Origin: Scortum barcoo
Lineage: Eukaryota > Chordata > Actinopteri > Centrarchiformes > Terapontidae
Reading direction: 5' to 3'
DNA: 64,000 bases
Assembly (NCBI GenBank): GCA_023238725.1
Contig: CM041554.1
Span: 19,144,050 to 19,208,049, forward strand
Shown one piece after another: positions 52,616 to 64,000 of the stretch (position 1 is its first letter; every line of letters begins with the position of its first letter). Under the pieces are notes generated by a model. That model did no database searches. It was not told the DNA's origin and worked only from the letters and a program-made list of their open reading frames with translations. Both the position numbers and the translations under genes were made by a program.

Positions 52616-54769
52616 AGGAGGCTCAAGTATTTTCCCTTAATGAATGAGGCCTGTAACATCGATGCCTGTTGACCTGGACCATGTGGTTAAGCTCTTAAGC
52701 TGGGGTCAATGTTTCCAATTTCCATTAATATTCTAACATGATGTATTCGGTTTAAGAGTTGTGGGTGCCGTGTTCAGCTCGTAATAGCTCGGAGAAAGTC
52801 ATTATCTCAGCTAGAAATCCACCGATGCCAATACTAAGTGGGATGTGAGGCATTTTCAGCTGCAGAGTCGGATGTGTGCATGTTTGCCTTCTATGATAAT
52901 ATTCGCAGTCACTTAATTCATCACATCTGGGAGCTGAGGATACAAACAGTGTAAATATCTTCTTCAAAATATAAACTTTTAAAAGAAGTGTGTGTGTGTG
53001 TGTGTATGGATAACAGTAGATGAAGAAGAAGAAGAAGAAGGCATGTAAACTCTCTTCCACCCTTCACCACTATCCTGTATCAAATTCAAGGCTGCAGTTT
53101 TTTCCTCAAATTGGCTTGATTAGTGATGCAGCCATCTGTCATTCTGGCAGGTACAGAACAGGACTCGTGAGCGCGGCACTCAAAAGGAATCTGCAGTTGT
53201 TTTATGAAAGACGACTTCCAGCCGGAGTTAATTGCACCTGTAAAAGTTGCCACATAGGATAAAAATAATCGCACAGCCTTGAGAACATCCTACTGTATTT
53301 TTGTTTCACGCAGCACAGCGACGCCACGAAAACATGTGGCCTGTGTGAAAAGAGGAAATGGAGACGATTTTGTTGGAGAGATCAAATGGGTTTATTCTTC
53401 ACCCTGCAGAGAACCGAGCCAACCAAGAGAGAAACATTTAATTTACAACTGATAAAAATTTAATGTTTATTTAAAACTTAAGTGCAGCTCAAATCATTTC
53501 CTTGACTCAAATGAAATCTTTTATATCACAGAAGCTTTTTTATTTTTTATTTTTTTAAAGTGTTTCAATTACACTACATTCATCATACTATAGACAACAA
53601 CGTTTGAAGTTCTTCCAGCGCTTTTTTCTTTAGCCAAAAACATGACTTCATATTTTCTCAGTGGCGTTTCCTTTAGCCGGTGAGGTTATTTGCTGTAAAT
53701 GTCACCTGGGACGCTGAGTGACAAAATAATGACAACCTTTTTTGAGGCCGAGCAATTTCCCAGAATTGAATGAGCAGGATGTGTGCAGAGTGAACAATAT
53801 GTGGTCTCGCCTCCCGATTGGTCTCTGTCAATACCGCTCTGACATCTCTCCAAGAATGTGTTCAGACAAATAGATTGGACGTCTGACAAGCAGGCTCTGA
53901 GAGGCAAAATAAAGGTTTAAACACACGTGCGTTGTCCGCCGGTCCCTGTTTATTTTGAAAACCCCCGTTGGATGAATGCAGTTAGAGGCAGAAATGGATC
54001 ACATTAAGGCAACGTCAAAATATTTTTCCCAGATATGCCTTTCCGCTGGAATATACTGTAATTGTGGTATAAATCTAACCGAGAGCTGCCTCATAGCAAA
54101 CATGTTCAGAAAATATTAGTTAATTAAAGTGTCATTGAAGCGGGTGGGTTGTGTGACAGAAAAATCCATTCATTCCATTAACATAGTAAACTGTATCTAT
54201 TTGCATGTCAAATGTCAAAGAGAGTATTGAGCAGTGATGTGACAAATACGTGCCTCATTTATTCTTATGTGACACTTTTAGACATGTGGAGCAGTTAGTT
54301 TGAGGCGCTGAAGGTCATTGCTTTTGAATGTGAGCCAAAAATGACTAATTTTAAACACATCTGTTTTAATTTATTTGCACCACTTTCAACACGTGTTATT
54401 TTCGGACGTGTAATCTATCTCTCTGTCTCGTACAAATGACATCCTTCCCCCCCAGATACTTGTTGAGAAAGGAAGCAGGTGCATTTGTACGTTTCTGGTG
54501 TTAATTAAATGGTTCACCGAATATGAAAATGAATTTAAAAGTGACACCCTGGAATTTTTAGAAATGTGTAAAATGTTTCCAAATGATTACTGGTGTGAAT
54601 GGAGAACATTTTGCCAGTTATATTTGAAGGTGTTAGCAATCTTATGCTTCCTCTGTTAAAACAACTTCACTGCAACATACTGTACAGTAAATGCCCTTCT
54701 GTAAAGACGTCTAACTTTCATGTACATATGTGCCAGTCTGCTCCAGCCATGGTTATGTAAATTTACATT
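52616..54769. other. Non-coding stretch, no gene seen
   Basis: It contains a (GT)n tract at 52988-53005 and a (GAA)6 tract at 53022-53040. The rest is mixed sequence with AATTA words. No coding exon is supported. Confidence 0.5.
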
Positions 54770-55445
54770 CCAGTATATACTTGTGGTATGCTTTTAGTAC
54801 TTTAGCAATAAAACAATGTAGAAATAATTCACTAGTATTCTCAGATAAATATAAAAAAGTACTCATATAGAAACAGAATGGCTTCAGTGTCATTATATTT
54901 TTGTACATCATGGTTTATTATCATGGATGTATTAAGCAAAATGTTACTGTCGCTACTACTTTATACACAGTTGAGTAGCTCATGAAAAGAAAAATATCAG
55001 GTTATAATTTATTTAGAATTGAACCTAAATGATTAGTCATTTTCATAGACAATTAATTAAATTTCAACAAAAAATCAACTAGTCTCTCATGGCAACTTCT
55101 CCTCTGTGATGTTTTGCTGCTTTTCTATGTTTTATATGTTTTATTCATAAAATATATAGACTGATTGTTTTTTTCTGACATGTAAAAGAGAAGATGATTC
55201 TTGATTAACTGACTTAATCAGATTGATGATTTGATGAAAAAAAAAGTTGCTTGAAGCCGGAATTTATGATATTATTTCACATTTTATCTAGGAAATCTTA
55301 AAATATAAAGTAAAAACAACTGTAAGTGTAATGTTGTGAGGTAAAAAGTTTGATATTTGTCTCTGAATTGTGGTGGAGTTGACGTACAAAGTAGTTTTAA
55401 ATGAAAGTACAAGTACCCTAAAAGTTGTACTTCAGCACAGCAATT
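54770..55445 (+). repeat. Longer copy of a dispersed teleost repeat
   Basis: In order it shows AAAAAGTACTCATATAGAAA, CAGAATGGCTTCAGTG, TACTTTATACACAGTTGAGT, and, after an AT-rich middle, TTGTGGTGGAGTTGACGT, AAGTACAAGTACCCTAAAAG and TTGTACTTCAGCACAG. This is the layout of a very common percomorph repeat whose end reads AAGTACAAGTACCTCAAAAT in my memory. The partial copy at 8618-8783 shares the middle part. No coding capacity; transposon class not assigned. Confidence 0.6.
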
Positions 55446-55859
55446 GGGAAAATACACTTTGTTGCATTCACTTCATTAAACAGGTATTATGGGGGGGATT
55501 TCTTGGCACAGAATCCATACGCAGCATTTCAAAGAAAAACTTTTCTCTTTTTTTTAAAGATTGATCTTTAGTAATACATTTCAGGTAACATTTTCCCGGG
55601 GTTGATACATGGCATTTTGAAACGAAGCTCCTAAAATGTTACGTGTGGCTAGGCTATGTGTTCCTCCTACACTGTCAGATCCAGCAGTGGTAGATGAGGT
55701 TCTCCTATCAGAGTCTCAGCAGCACTGGGAGGCACTGACACAAAAGCAGGGAGCCATAAAACATTCAACATCATTCAAAGTCTCCCATGCACACTTAGAC
55801 AATGTGACATTCAAAACAACAAGAGAATGTCGGTCCAGGAAGCATATTTCAGGAAACCC

Positions 55860-55877
55860 TTTTTTTTTTTTTTTTTT
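55860..55877 (+). repeat. Poly-T homopolymer (18 nt)
   Basis: Uninterrupted T18, inside a spurious open frame. Confidence 0.9.
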
Positions 55878-57090
55878 GAGAATAATGAAACACAGAGGGA
55901 GGAAAAAATTGGTGGGAAAAAAAATGGTTCGGCTTGACACTTTTTACTGTCACCCATTGTCTGGTGAAGAGGCATATCAGAAGGCATACGCACGTTTTCA
56001 AGTTGGTTCCAATAAAGTCATAATATTATTCATTGTCAGGCATACAGGTTTCTGAATGAATAGGATGCCATTTAAAGGGGGAAAATAATGTTTTTTATAC
56101 CGAACCTTTACTGAGAAAATCACACCTCATTCAGACGTGATTAAGCACCTGAAGAGTTTGTCTTTGTCTGAGCTCTCTGAACATTTACATTCGAAATGGT
56201 AAACAAAATGCACTCTTTGTGTGAATGCATCTCATATCAATTAAAGGCTGCATGAAAATGCATAATTCACGGAGCTCATTTCTCTTTTTTATTTTATTGT
56301 TTTACGAGGTCTTTAAAATATGAGTGCTCTTTTTTCTTTCTCCTTGCCCATTAGAGCACACAGCTGTGAGGCAATTCTATGAGGTGTTTTTTTTTTTTTT
56401 TGTATAAAATCAGGTTACCATATGTTGAACTGTTTAGGCGCTAAGCAGCAGGTTTGATGAATTACAAGTCAGTTAGTCCATTTTGCTGACAGAATGCAAA
56501 TTTATTTATGACCCTGAGACTGGGAGAAAATGAAATCATCATATATTTTGAAACACTCACGTACTGTTTTAGATTAGGGGAATATGTTTGGGATAGAAAC
56601 GCATTCTATGAATAAATTGTTTGAATTCCCTTTCGCAACAACTTTTGGAGCACCCGCACTCACAAGGCCTCTTTCAACAATCAAGCTCTTGAATCTACAA
56701 AGAATGTGAAAAATCCGCCTGAAAGGAAATCTTGGTTTGAGGGTTACGACAGGACGCCCTTTTCCTCCTCCGAGACGGGAGAGTTGTACTTTGAATCAAA
56801 AACACAAAATCAACTTTAATTTCTTATAGTGTCTGCTTTTGATTTATAGTCATGGAATAAAATGCAGCCCATCTCATATGATTTGGTGGTTATCCCATTT
56901 TACATTTTCATCAAATCACATTCTCGGGCCATATCTGTAAAATTGAGAAATCATCAGAGCTGAAGTAGAGGGATATTGGAAGTTCAGCTTCATCAGCAGT
57001 CTGTGCTACTGAAATGAGAGACCTTCAGTGGGCTCCTTCATACTCCCACCCCCTCCCCTTAACTTTCTTCCTCTCTGTTTTTAAACTCTC

Positions 57091-57140
57091 CATCTCTCAC
57101 TCTCATTTGCTCTCTCTCTATCTCTCTCTCACTCTTACTC
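57091..57140 (+). repeat. (CT)n-rich polypyrimidine tract
   Basis: Imperfect CT repeat of about 50 bp, similar to that at 22961-23018. Confidence 0.85.
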
Positions 57141-57440
57141 AACTGCACAAGATGTGGTGAGATCACACTGAGGCTATTTTATCTAACATAATTTAATTAC
57201 ACAAAGTCACAGCCACGCATGGCATATCCAGATCATAACATTTTTACTAGTGTATTGAGAGCTGGAGCTGGAGTAGGAAGCCCACGTGTATTACTAATGT
57301 AGTGATGATGAAGGCTTTTATGGCGCTTATAGATAACATGAGCTTTAACATCTGTAACATGAATCCTGAGTGAATTTATATTCAGTGTCATTTCACAGAG
57401 GGTGGGGGACATGGGTCCCCTAACTATTATAATCTGTAAT

Positions 57441-58110
57441 GGAGAGTGGAGGAGCCCACTGGAGATATCATGATGTTACAGTTATACCTACCCTCTCAAT
57501 GTTACAGGGATTTGTTTAGCTCCTAATTAATTTTCCTAACCCCATATTGATAATATGTAATTAAATTGATACACTATTGATCATCACAGAGTCATTTTGC
57601 AGGGTAATTAATGGCCAAAATGCTGCGGCATGCAAATCTGAACCTCAATTTCATTCTCATTGGACTGCATCCTCATAAGTGGTTTGCAATGTAATATGCA
57701 ATCCGCTGATGGCTTATTAAGATCTTTACAGTCATTTAATCTTAGACTGTGGTCAATTATATCTCTCTGGAGTAGCATTGCAGTTTAATTTGATATAAAC
57801 ACAACAATAGGCTGTGAGGCTGTGGTCATGATGGAAGCTGATACACTCGCTCTGCCTCTCTCCGGCTCACTCTCTCTCAACTCTGTGCTGGAATGCAGAC
57901 AGTCGGTGTGCCAGCGCTGCATCCTCCTCAAGGGACCTTCCGTGTTGTTTGTAAACAATAAATAATATTAATTTCAGCCTGGACACCTTCGCCAGATCGA
58001 TGCTCATCGACCGGGGTGAATCAGTTGTCTTCATAGGTTGCATGTGTCGCCAGTGTAATTGTGCAGTTTATGGAAGGGCCCGGGAACACTCCAACAATCT
58101 GTAACATACA
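57441..58110. promoter_or_regulatory. Candidate conserved non-coding element upstream of the signal-peptide gene
   Basis: About 670 bp of complex, repeat-free sequence lying 2.4-3.1 kb upstream of the start codon. It is crowded with homeodomain-like words (CCTAATTAATTTTCC, GTAATTAAATTGA, GGGTAATTAATGGCC), an exact POU octamer ATGCAAAT (57630-57637) and a FOX site GTAAACAA (57951-57958) followed by ATAAATAATATTAATTTC. A short hairpin TCGATGCTCATCGA lies near 57998. This is the strongest enhancer-like block in the window by motif density and by position near a promoter. Conservation is not testable here. Confidence 0.4.
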
Positions 58111-58428
58111 AATGAGCCTCATGTTTTCTTAATACTTATCGGTCGCTGAGTCCGGTCTATTTGGATCGCAGTCGCTGTGAATAATTCAAGATGATACAAG
58201 ACAAAAAAAGTCTGGTTCTGTCTTAGTTTTTTTTTTTTTTGGTGATTGATTGCCAGAGAACAAGCTGCTTCAAGTCTCAGGATATTGTAACTCGAGCCAA
58301 TGACGGAGAGAAAATTAATTACAACGCCACAAATCGATGAACAACTGGATGTGTCAACTCCCAAAAGAGCTGTGATTGTTCATTGTAGTCTGATTGAGGG
58401 AGCAAAGGGAGGAGGAGGAAGGTTGAGA

Positions 58429-58451
58429 GGGGAGGGGGTGAGGGTGAGGGG
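58429..58451 (+). other. G-quadruplex-forming motif
   Basis: Four G-runs at 58429-58432, 58434-58438, 58442-58444 and 58448-58451 with loops of 1, 3 and 3 nt, a compact arrangement that predicts a stable quadruplex. It sits in a longer purine-rich run (about 58396-58455). Confidence 0.7.
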
Positions 58452-58546
58452 AAAGATGCTGGACCCAGAGGAAGAAAAGGTTGTGCCCTGCCTTGACTCA
58501 GCAAGCACATCCCAGCAAGAAAACACACTCTAATAATTCCCTTTAA

Positions 58547-59800
<1,254 letters not shown>

Positions 59801-60267
59801 GGGGTGGATATAACAGCGGGGCGCGCTGAGGTCCGCTCCGCTCCCAGACAGCACGCACGATCCGCTCCTGGTTTTGCCGCTCCGCTCGTCGCGGCAGCAG
59901 CACACCTTCCCCCTCCGACTCTCCACGCTCGCAGCATTGCTGTGCAAGCAGATGTTCCTTCTCCGGTGCCGATCCTTACCATTTTTCTCTCGCATTTTTT
60001 TTTTTTTGAGGAGGGGGAGAAAGGTGGCCGCTCTCGGAGGCTGCAAAGTGACGAGAAACAAGAGAAACTGCCTCCCTCCTGAGAGAGAAGAGAGAGAAGA
60101 GACAGAAGAGAGGGAGTTGTGAGAGCTGGTAGCGTCTTTTCTTTTTTTTTTTGGTGGCGGTGGTGGTGTGTGTAGGGGGGGAGAGAGACGTACAGTACTA
60201 CGGCGGAAAACCCTTGGCGAGCGAGCGAGGGAGCGAGGGAGGAAGCAGTTTATTTACCACACCTGTG
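59801..60267 (+). promoter_or_regulatory. CpG-island promoter and start of 5' leader of the signal-peptide gene
   Basis: From 59815 the sequence changes abruptly to CpG-rich DNA (GGGGCGCGCTGAGGTCCGCT and repeated CCGCTCCGCTC words), and this continues past the coding start into the intron to about 61.3 kb. A TATA-like GATATAACA lies at 59807-59815, which would place initiation near 59840; CpG islands often start transcription over a broad zone, so the exact start is uncertain. Purine-rich GAGAGAAGAGAG (about 60080-60115) and GT/G-rich stretches (60150-60185) follow and would lie in the leader. Confidence 0.6.
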
Positions 60268-60344
60268 ATGCGTTGTTGTGAGCAACGAAGACGCGCACGG
60301 CCGGGATGCTGATGGGCACGGTACGGGAGGAGGATATGTGCTGA
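60268..60344 (+). promoter_or_regulatory. Two overlapping upstream ORFs in the 5' leader
   Basis: An ATG at 60268 opens a 14-codon frame ending in TGA at 60310-60312. A second ATG at 60306 opens a 12-codon frame in another register, ending in TGA at 60342-60344. Both end about 200 nt or more before the main start at 60547, so scanning ribosomes could reinitiate. If they lie in the mature leader they would be expected to lower translation. Whether they are transcribed depends on the true start site. Confidence 0.4.
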
Positions 60345-60546
60345 TCTGAGGGAGGACTGAGGACTTGGGCGTTGTGTGGGAGAGAGAGAGAGAAAGAAAG
60401 ACAGCAAACAAACAAACAAACACAAAGTGCTACAGAGGGCACTCTCCGGACCTTTAAAAAAAAAAAACAGCGTCTCTCTGCTCCTTGCCTTTTTTTTCTT
60501 TCAAAACTTGGGTGATAAAAATTAAAGAAGAAGAAGAAGCACGAAG

Positions 60547-60637
60547 ATGCCCTCACTCGTGGGCCCCTTTGTCCGCTGCAGGTTCAGCGCCACGCTCCTC
60601 GCGCTCTGGCTCGTGCTCGCTGGCTTCACCTGCACTG
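60547..60637 (+). CDS. First coding exon of a secreted or membrane protein (signal peptide)
   Basis: The ATG at 60547 has A at -3 (GAAGATGC), a good vertebrate start context, and follows a CpG-rich leader. It opens 30 codons plus one base and then meets the strong donor CTG|GTGAGT at 60637/60638, so the intron is phase 1. The peptide has a short basic N-region (MPSLVGPFVRCR), a hydrophobic core (FSATLLALWLVLAGF) and a small-residue end (TCT, then a codon beginning with G), a textbook cleavable signal peptide. The mature protein would therefore enter the secretory pathway. A signal-peptide exon of about 90 nt ending in phase 1, next to a gene desert and before a long first intron, is common in large receptors and adhesion molecules of the immunoglobulin/fibronectin, Eph or receptor phosphatase type. 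A netrin-receptor (DCC-like) start has about this length in my memory, but signal peptides are not conserved enough to name it. The remaining exons are outside the window. Confidence 0.75.
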
Positions 60638-62173
60638 GTGAGTTTCACTGTTTAAATGAAGCTGGGAAATATCCGAGGGCTGGAGAGGCTGGGGAGGATA
60701 AAAGTAGCACCTACATATAGAAAAAAAGGCTGCACGTGATAAGTTGTTTGCGGGATGTGTTTTTTTTTTCTTTTATTATTATTTCTTTTAATACCTAAAC
60801 GTATGGGCGCGTGACGGAGCACGCTCCTCATTGTTCCGTAATTTGCTCGCGCTCATCAATTAGCCTGCGCCTTCAAGGTGACACAGCAGAGCGCGTGTCG
60901 CCTCGAGCGTGTCTACCAAGGTTAAAACTTGAGGCACGCGGCCAGCTCTCTTGTCCCGCTCGTGCGCATTTCTTTCAGAGACACGCTCGCGGTCCTCGGC
61001 TCGTGTTCTCCGTCCCCTCTGTCGTGACTGTCGGGGAAGTTCAGACTACACCTGCTCGGCGAGGAGCGCGAGCACAGCCTGCACTTTGACAGGGACGTTG
61101 TTCACGCACGGGCGGTAAAATGCAGCAATGAAACCAACCCTCCCCTCCTCCTCCCTAAGAAGTGCATCAGCTCTCTTATCATTTTTCTTCTTAAAGCCGT
61201 ATATCCACAGCCCGTCTTCATCCATCTGCTGCTCTGCTTGGCTGCAAAAAAAAAAAGCGAGCCTCGCCTCATTCGGCTGCACGCTTCCCGCCGGCCAGCA
61301 CTCGTTCCTGCTGCATTTGCAGTATGGTGACAGCTTTACGGAGTTGGTAGACGACCTGCTCGCGCTGATGAGTTACACTTCATGATGTGGGGGGCCCCGT
61401 GCCAGACGCTCCCGACTGCATGCAAAAACAATCACCGAGCTGAGGAGGAGGCACTGCGACCCGGGGACAAGTTTCCCTCAGCGGCTACAGAGAAGCCATT
61501 TATGAGATGGCCTGTAATGCAGCTCCAGATCTCCTTTCTCCCTCTATTAGATTTTTCATTTCAAAAATCAAATAACCTCGCAACAGTGGGATTCATCAGC
61601 GGGAGCTTGTGCGGATGTCATGCAAAACTGTGTGCAGAGCCCCTGGCCGGTGACCCTTAATGTTACAGGTTACTGCAGCAGTGCATAGCCAAGCCAGTTG
61701 ACTCCCTGATTTGATCAATTCAATCAGTTGCCCATGATGCACCATTTCACGGCTCAGCCCTTTTTGACTGTATTTGAAGCACTTCCTTTACCCGTTCACC
61801 TTAATGCTAAATATCATCCTCCTCGCGGTGCCACACAGCTGGAAGCTGCTGGTGAGCATCCAGAAGCGGGAGAGTTTCACACATCATTTGCCTCGCGCTT
61901 GTTTCCAAACTGTTAACCTTGCTTTGGACAGAAGGCAAACATGTTAAAGTTGGTGTAATTGTGTCTCTTGCTTCAGGACACCAAGATGATGAATTAAGAG
62001 GGCTTTTCTCTTGCATTAATTAGTGTATAATTATGAATATATTAGGATTAAATAAACAGTCATGCTCCAGGGACCTCATATATCAAGCTAAGTAAGTAGC
62101 AGTGCGGTGGTATTTACAAGTCATTTTATGATGCATGCTGGAAGTGATGTGTTTTGATTGAGCTGCTGGGTTA
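60638..62173 (+). other. Start of intron 1 (CpG-rich at first)
   Basis: The donor GTGAGT opens the intron. CpG density stays high to about 61.3 kb (for example GCTCGCGCTCATC, GCGCGTGTCGCCTCGAGCGT), so the CpG island spans promoter, exon 1 and the first 0.7 kb of intron, a usual place for intronic regulatory sequence. Open frames here (up to 92 codons) follow from high GC and have no domains. Confidence 0.6.
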
Positions 62174-62492
62174 TATGGGTGGTGCGGTAGTTCAGCGGTT
62201 GGACACCATCACCTCTGCACCTAGGTTCTGCGCGGCGGTGGCGACGTTTACTTCCCGTGTTCGTGCAGGTTTCCTCTCGGTGCTCCGGTTTCCTCCCACA
62301 GTTCAGACACCTGCGGTTTTACGTCAATTTCAAGACTCTAAATTCCTGTGTCTTTGTTCGCTCTGTGATAGACCAGAGCTCTGCCCAGGGTGTTTCCCAG
62401 CCTCTCCCACTCAATGCACGCTGGGATACGCTTCCAGCCCTTCGGTGACCCTGAATAGCAATGGGCCGGTTGATGAGATAAATGAATACGGG
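62174..62492 (+). mobile_element. Dispersed teleost repeat inside intron 1
   Basis: GGTGGTGCGGTAGTTCAGCG at the start, then TTCCCGTGTTCGTGCAGGTT, GGTGCTCCGGTTTCCTCCCA, CAGACACCTGCGG, CAGGGTGTTTCCCAGCCTCT, GCTGGGATACGCTTCCAGCC and a final GATGAGATAAATGAATACGG follow, in order, one of the best-known fish repeats (with cores GTGCTCCGGTTTCCTCCCAC and GCTGGGATAGGCTCCAGC as I remember them). About 320 bp, complete or nearly so, plus orientation, no coding function. A long open frame across it (113 codons) is a by-product. I cannot settle whether its class is SINE-like or DNA transposon. Confidence 0.8.
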
Positions 62493-64000
62493 TAAAATCA
62501 GTTTGATTCTCTTCTGTCTCATGAAACACATCTCTCCACCAGGAAGAGCCCTCTTCCTGTGTCAATCTGTTGCACTCTATCATATAATGGGTCAGTACAA
62601 GCATCCTCATAAGCTCCCATCACAGCTTACGGGTTACTTTTTACAGGACAGAGTGAGCTCCAGAAATGGATTGGAAGGTAATTTGGGAGCCAATTCTTTC
62701 TGCATCAGGGCCGGGACAGCCTCAGCTGAGATCAGTCGAGCTATCCTCTGTAGAGAGCCACGGTGCTGACTCAGCATTCGTCTGTATCAAAAGCCAACTT
62801 GTCTTTTTTGCAGGGAAACATAACTCAGTCAGTAATAAAGGTAGGCCTGTCAATCTAGATTTGAGCTAGCCGAGCACTTTCCCTTTTCACCGTGCCGTGA
62901 GTGATCTGACAGGCCGGACAGAGGGGGTAGGTATGCTTTCAGCCTCAGGAACAAAGAACTGTACTGCTTTGCCTGCGTGTGCACACCACTTGATGTTTTC
63001 AGTATGTGAAGAGTGTGTGTGTGTGTGTGTGTGTAATGTAGTTAGAGAGAGAGAGAGAGAGAGGGTGTTTCCACAAGGATTTGCATACATGCGTTTCTGT
63101 AGCAGCGCGTGTGTATGCCTGCAGATTATTCCAACTCCTGTTGCTTCTGTTGTTTCCTATTTATTTAAGCTAGCCTATTCAGTCTGTTGCCTGTTGTTGG
63201 TCCCTTGTTACTTCCTCGAGAAAGGGTCATCAAAAACCCAGCTATCCATGCAGAGAGAATAAAACCCCTGGATTTTTCTTTGTTTTTCCCACTGCTCAAC
63301 GAGAGCGTTGCCAAGCAATTGTTGTCTGGTTCAGCGAGGGACCATGGGATTTGGTATCAGGCACCTTCCTAGTTGTGTGAACAGTCACCTCAGAGCAATT
63401 TCCACGGGGTGTAAACCTTGTGATGATGCAAGGAGACGGCCATTAAATGACAACATGCAGAAATGTATTGCATAATACAGTAATTTGCAAGTTCCCATTT
63501 CTTAGTACAGTAATATAAGGGATTGCCAGACGTCTCTCATCATTCTAATGTGAATCATCCCAGAGTTTTCTTTCTCGCAGCCAGTTTTGTCTCTCCTCAT
63601 TGACTCACTAAAGAATGCGATAAGGAGAGCGAAAGCTGAAATTAACATAATTTATTGGGGGAAATTGCCTTCTGGTCAAAGGAATTTAAAACCACTTCGT
63701 TTCTGTCCCATAGCTAATGCATGGCAAATGATCGTCGCCATGTATTTGTAGGGATATGGTCTTTTACAGGGAAGCAATAATTTACTACCAGAAAGAGTTT
63801 CTGTTCCCTCCAGTCATGGGAGATGAATTCAAATGACACAGACAACGGGAAGACTTGTGCACTGGGAGGGAAATTTTATATAAAATTATTTATTTTCTCC
63901 AAAGCTGATTCTCACCCAGTAAATTAGCATGATGTACAAATGCTGCATATATATCATGCAAGGAGGCAATTACACCAAAAAAGCAGGCGGAAAAGTTAAA
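62493..64000 (+). other. Intron 1 continued, no further exon seen
   Basis: It contains a (GT)n tract (63013-63034) followed closely by a (AG)n tract (63044-63063). No convincing internal exon with both splice sites and an open phase-compatible frame was found. The intron continues beyond the window. Confidence 0.5.
63013..63063 (+). repeat. (GT)n and (AG)n microsatellites
   Basis: GT run at 63013-63034 and AG run at 63044-63063, separated by nine bases. Confidence 0.95.

Larger units (their letters stand above)
55446..57439. other. Non-coding stretch, no gene seen
   Basis: A 139-codon plus-strand frame (55636-56055) runs through a poly-T tract that encodes consecutive F residues and has no recognisable domain, so I do not call it a gene. 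T18 (55860-55877) and T15 (56387-56401) homopolymers and a CT-rich tract (57091-57140) are present. Confidence 0.5.

Noticed and set aside
55636..56055. 139-codon plus-strand open frame
   Set aside because: It passes through a T18 tract giving a run of F residues, has no recognisable domain, no CpG or splice context, and lies in ordinary intergenic DNA.
60811..61385. Several open frames of 70-92 codons in the CpG-rich intron
   Set aside because: High GC content removes stop codons by chance; the frames exist on both strands and show no domain.

Overview
The window looks like vertebrate, most probably teleost fish, nuclear DNA. There are no operons, no densely packed open reading frames and no ribosome binding sites. 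Instead it is mostly AT-rich non-coding sequence with (TA)n, (TG)n and poly-A/T tracts, splice signals and decayed copies of dispersed repeats that I recognise from percomorph-type fish genomes. I worked by eye without database searches, so family names for repeats rest on remembered consensus patterns and are given with matching caution.

Only one protein-coding exon is well supported, near the right end. A CpG-rich block (about 59.8-61.3 kb) carries a probable promoter, a 5' leader of up to about 700 nt with short upstream ORFs, and a first coding exon at 60547-60637 (+). That exon encodes a 30-residue signal-peptide-like start and ends in phase 1 at a strong splice donor. The rest of the window (60638-64000) is the start of intron 1, so the body of the gene lies outside. 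The product should be secreted or membrane-bound; I cannot name it from a signal peptide alone. A second, weaker candidate is an untranslated exon at 3156-3348 (+), with a good acceptor, a good donor and local CpG enrichment. It could be an upstream alternative exon of the same gene or part of another transcript.

The roughly 57 kb between them reads as a gene desert or a very long intron. It holds (i) mobile-element remains: a decayed non-LTR retrotransposon reverse transcriptase fragment (5.2-6.07 kb, minus strand), a foldback MITE-like element (39.92-40.33 kb) with a second partial copy (34.06-34.26 kb), two copies of another teleost dispersed repeat (8.62-8.78 and 54.77-55.45 kb), a tRNA-derived SINE-like fragment (52.5 kb), a repeat inside intron 1 (62.17-62.49 kb) and several less certain ones; (ii) stretches with dense homeodomain, POU, FOX and RFX-like motifs that look like conserved enhancers (for example 33.0-33.5, 36.6-37.0 and 57.44-58.11 kb); (iii) a perfect 16-bp inverted repeat at 18227-18273 whose arms and loop carry RFX X-box half-sites; and (iv) a cluster of non-B-DNA-prone sequence (G-quadruplex motif, (TA)35, (TG)20, poly-C) within 1.4 kb upstream of the promoter.

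I found no previously undescribed multi-gene system. The best leads are the X-box hairpin, the candidate enhancer blocks, the untranslated exon at 3.2 kb and the structured DNA next to the promoter.
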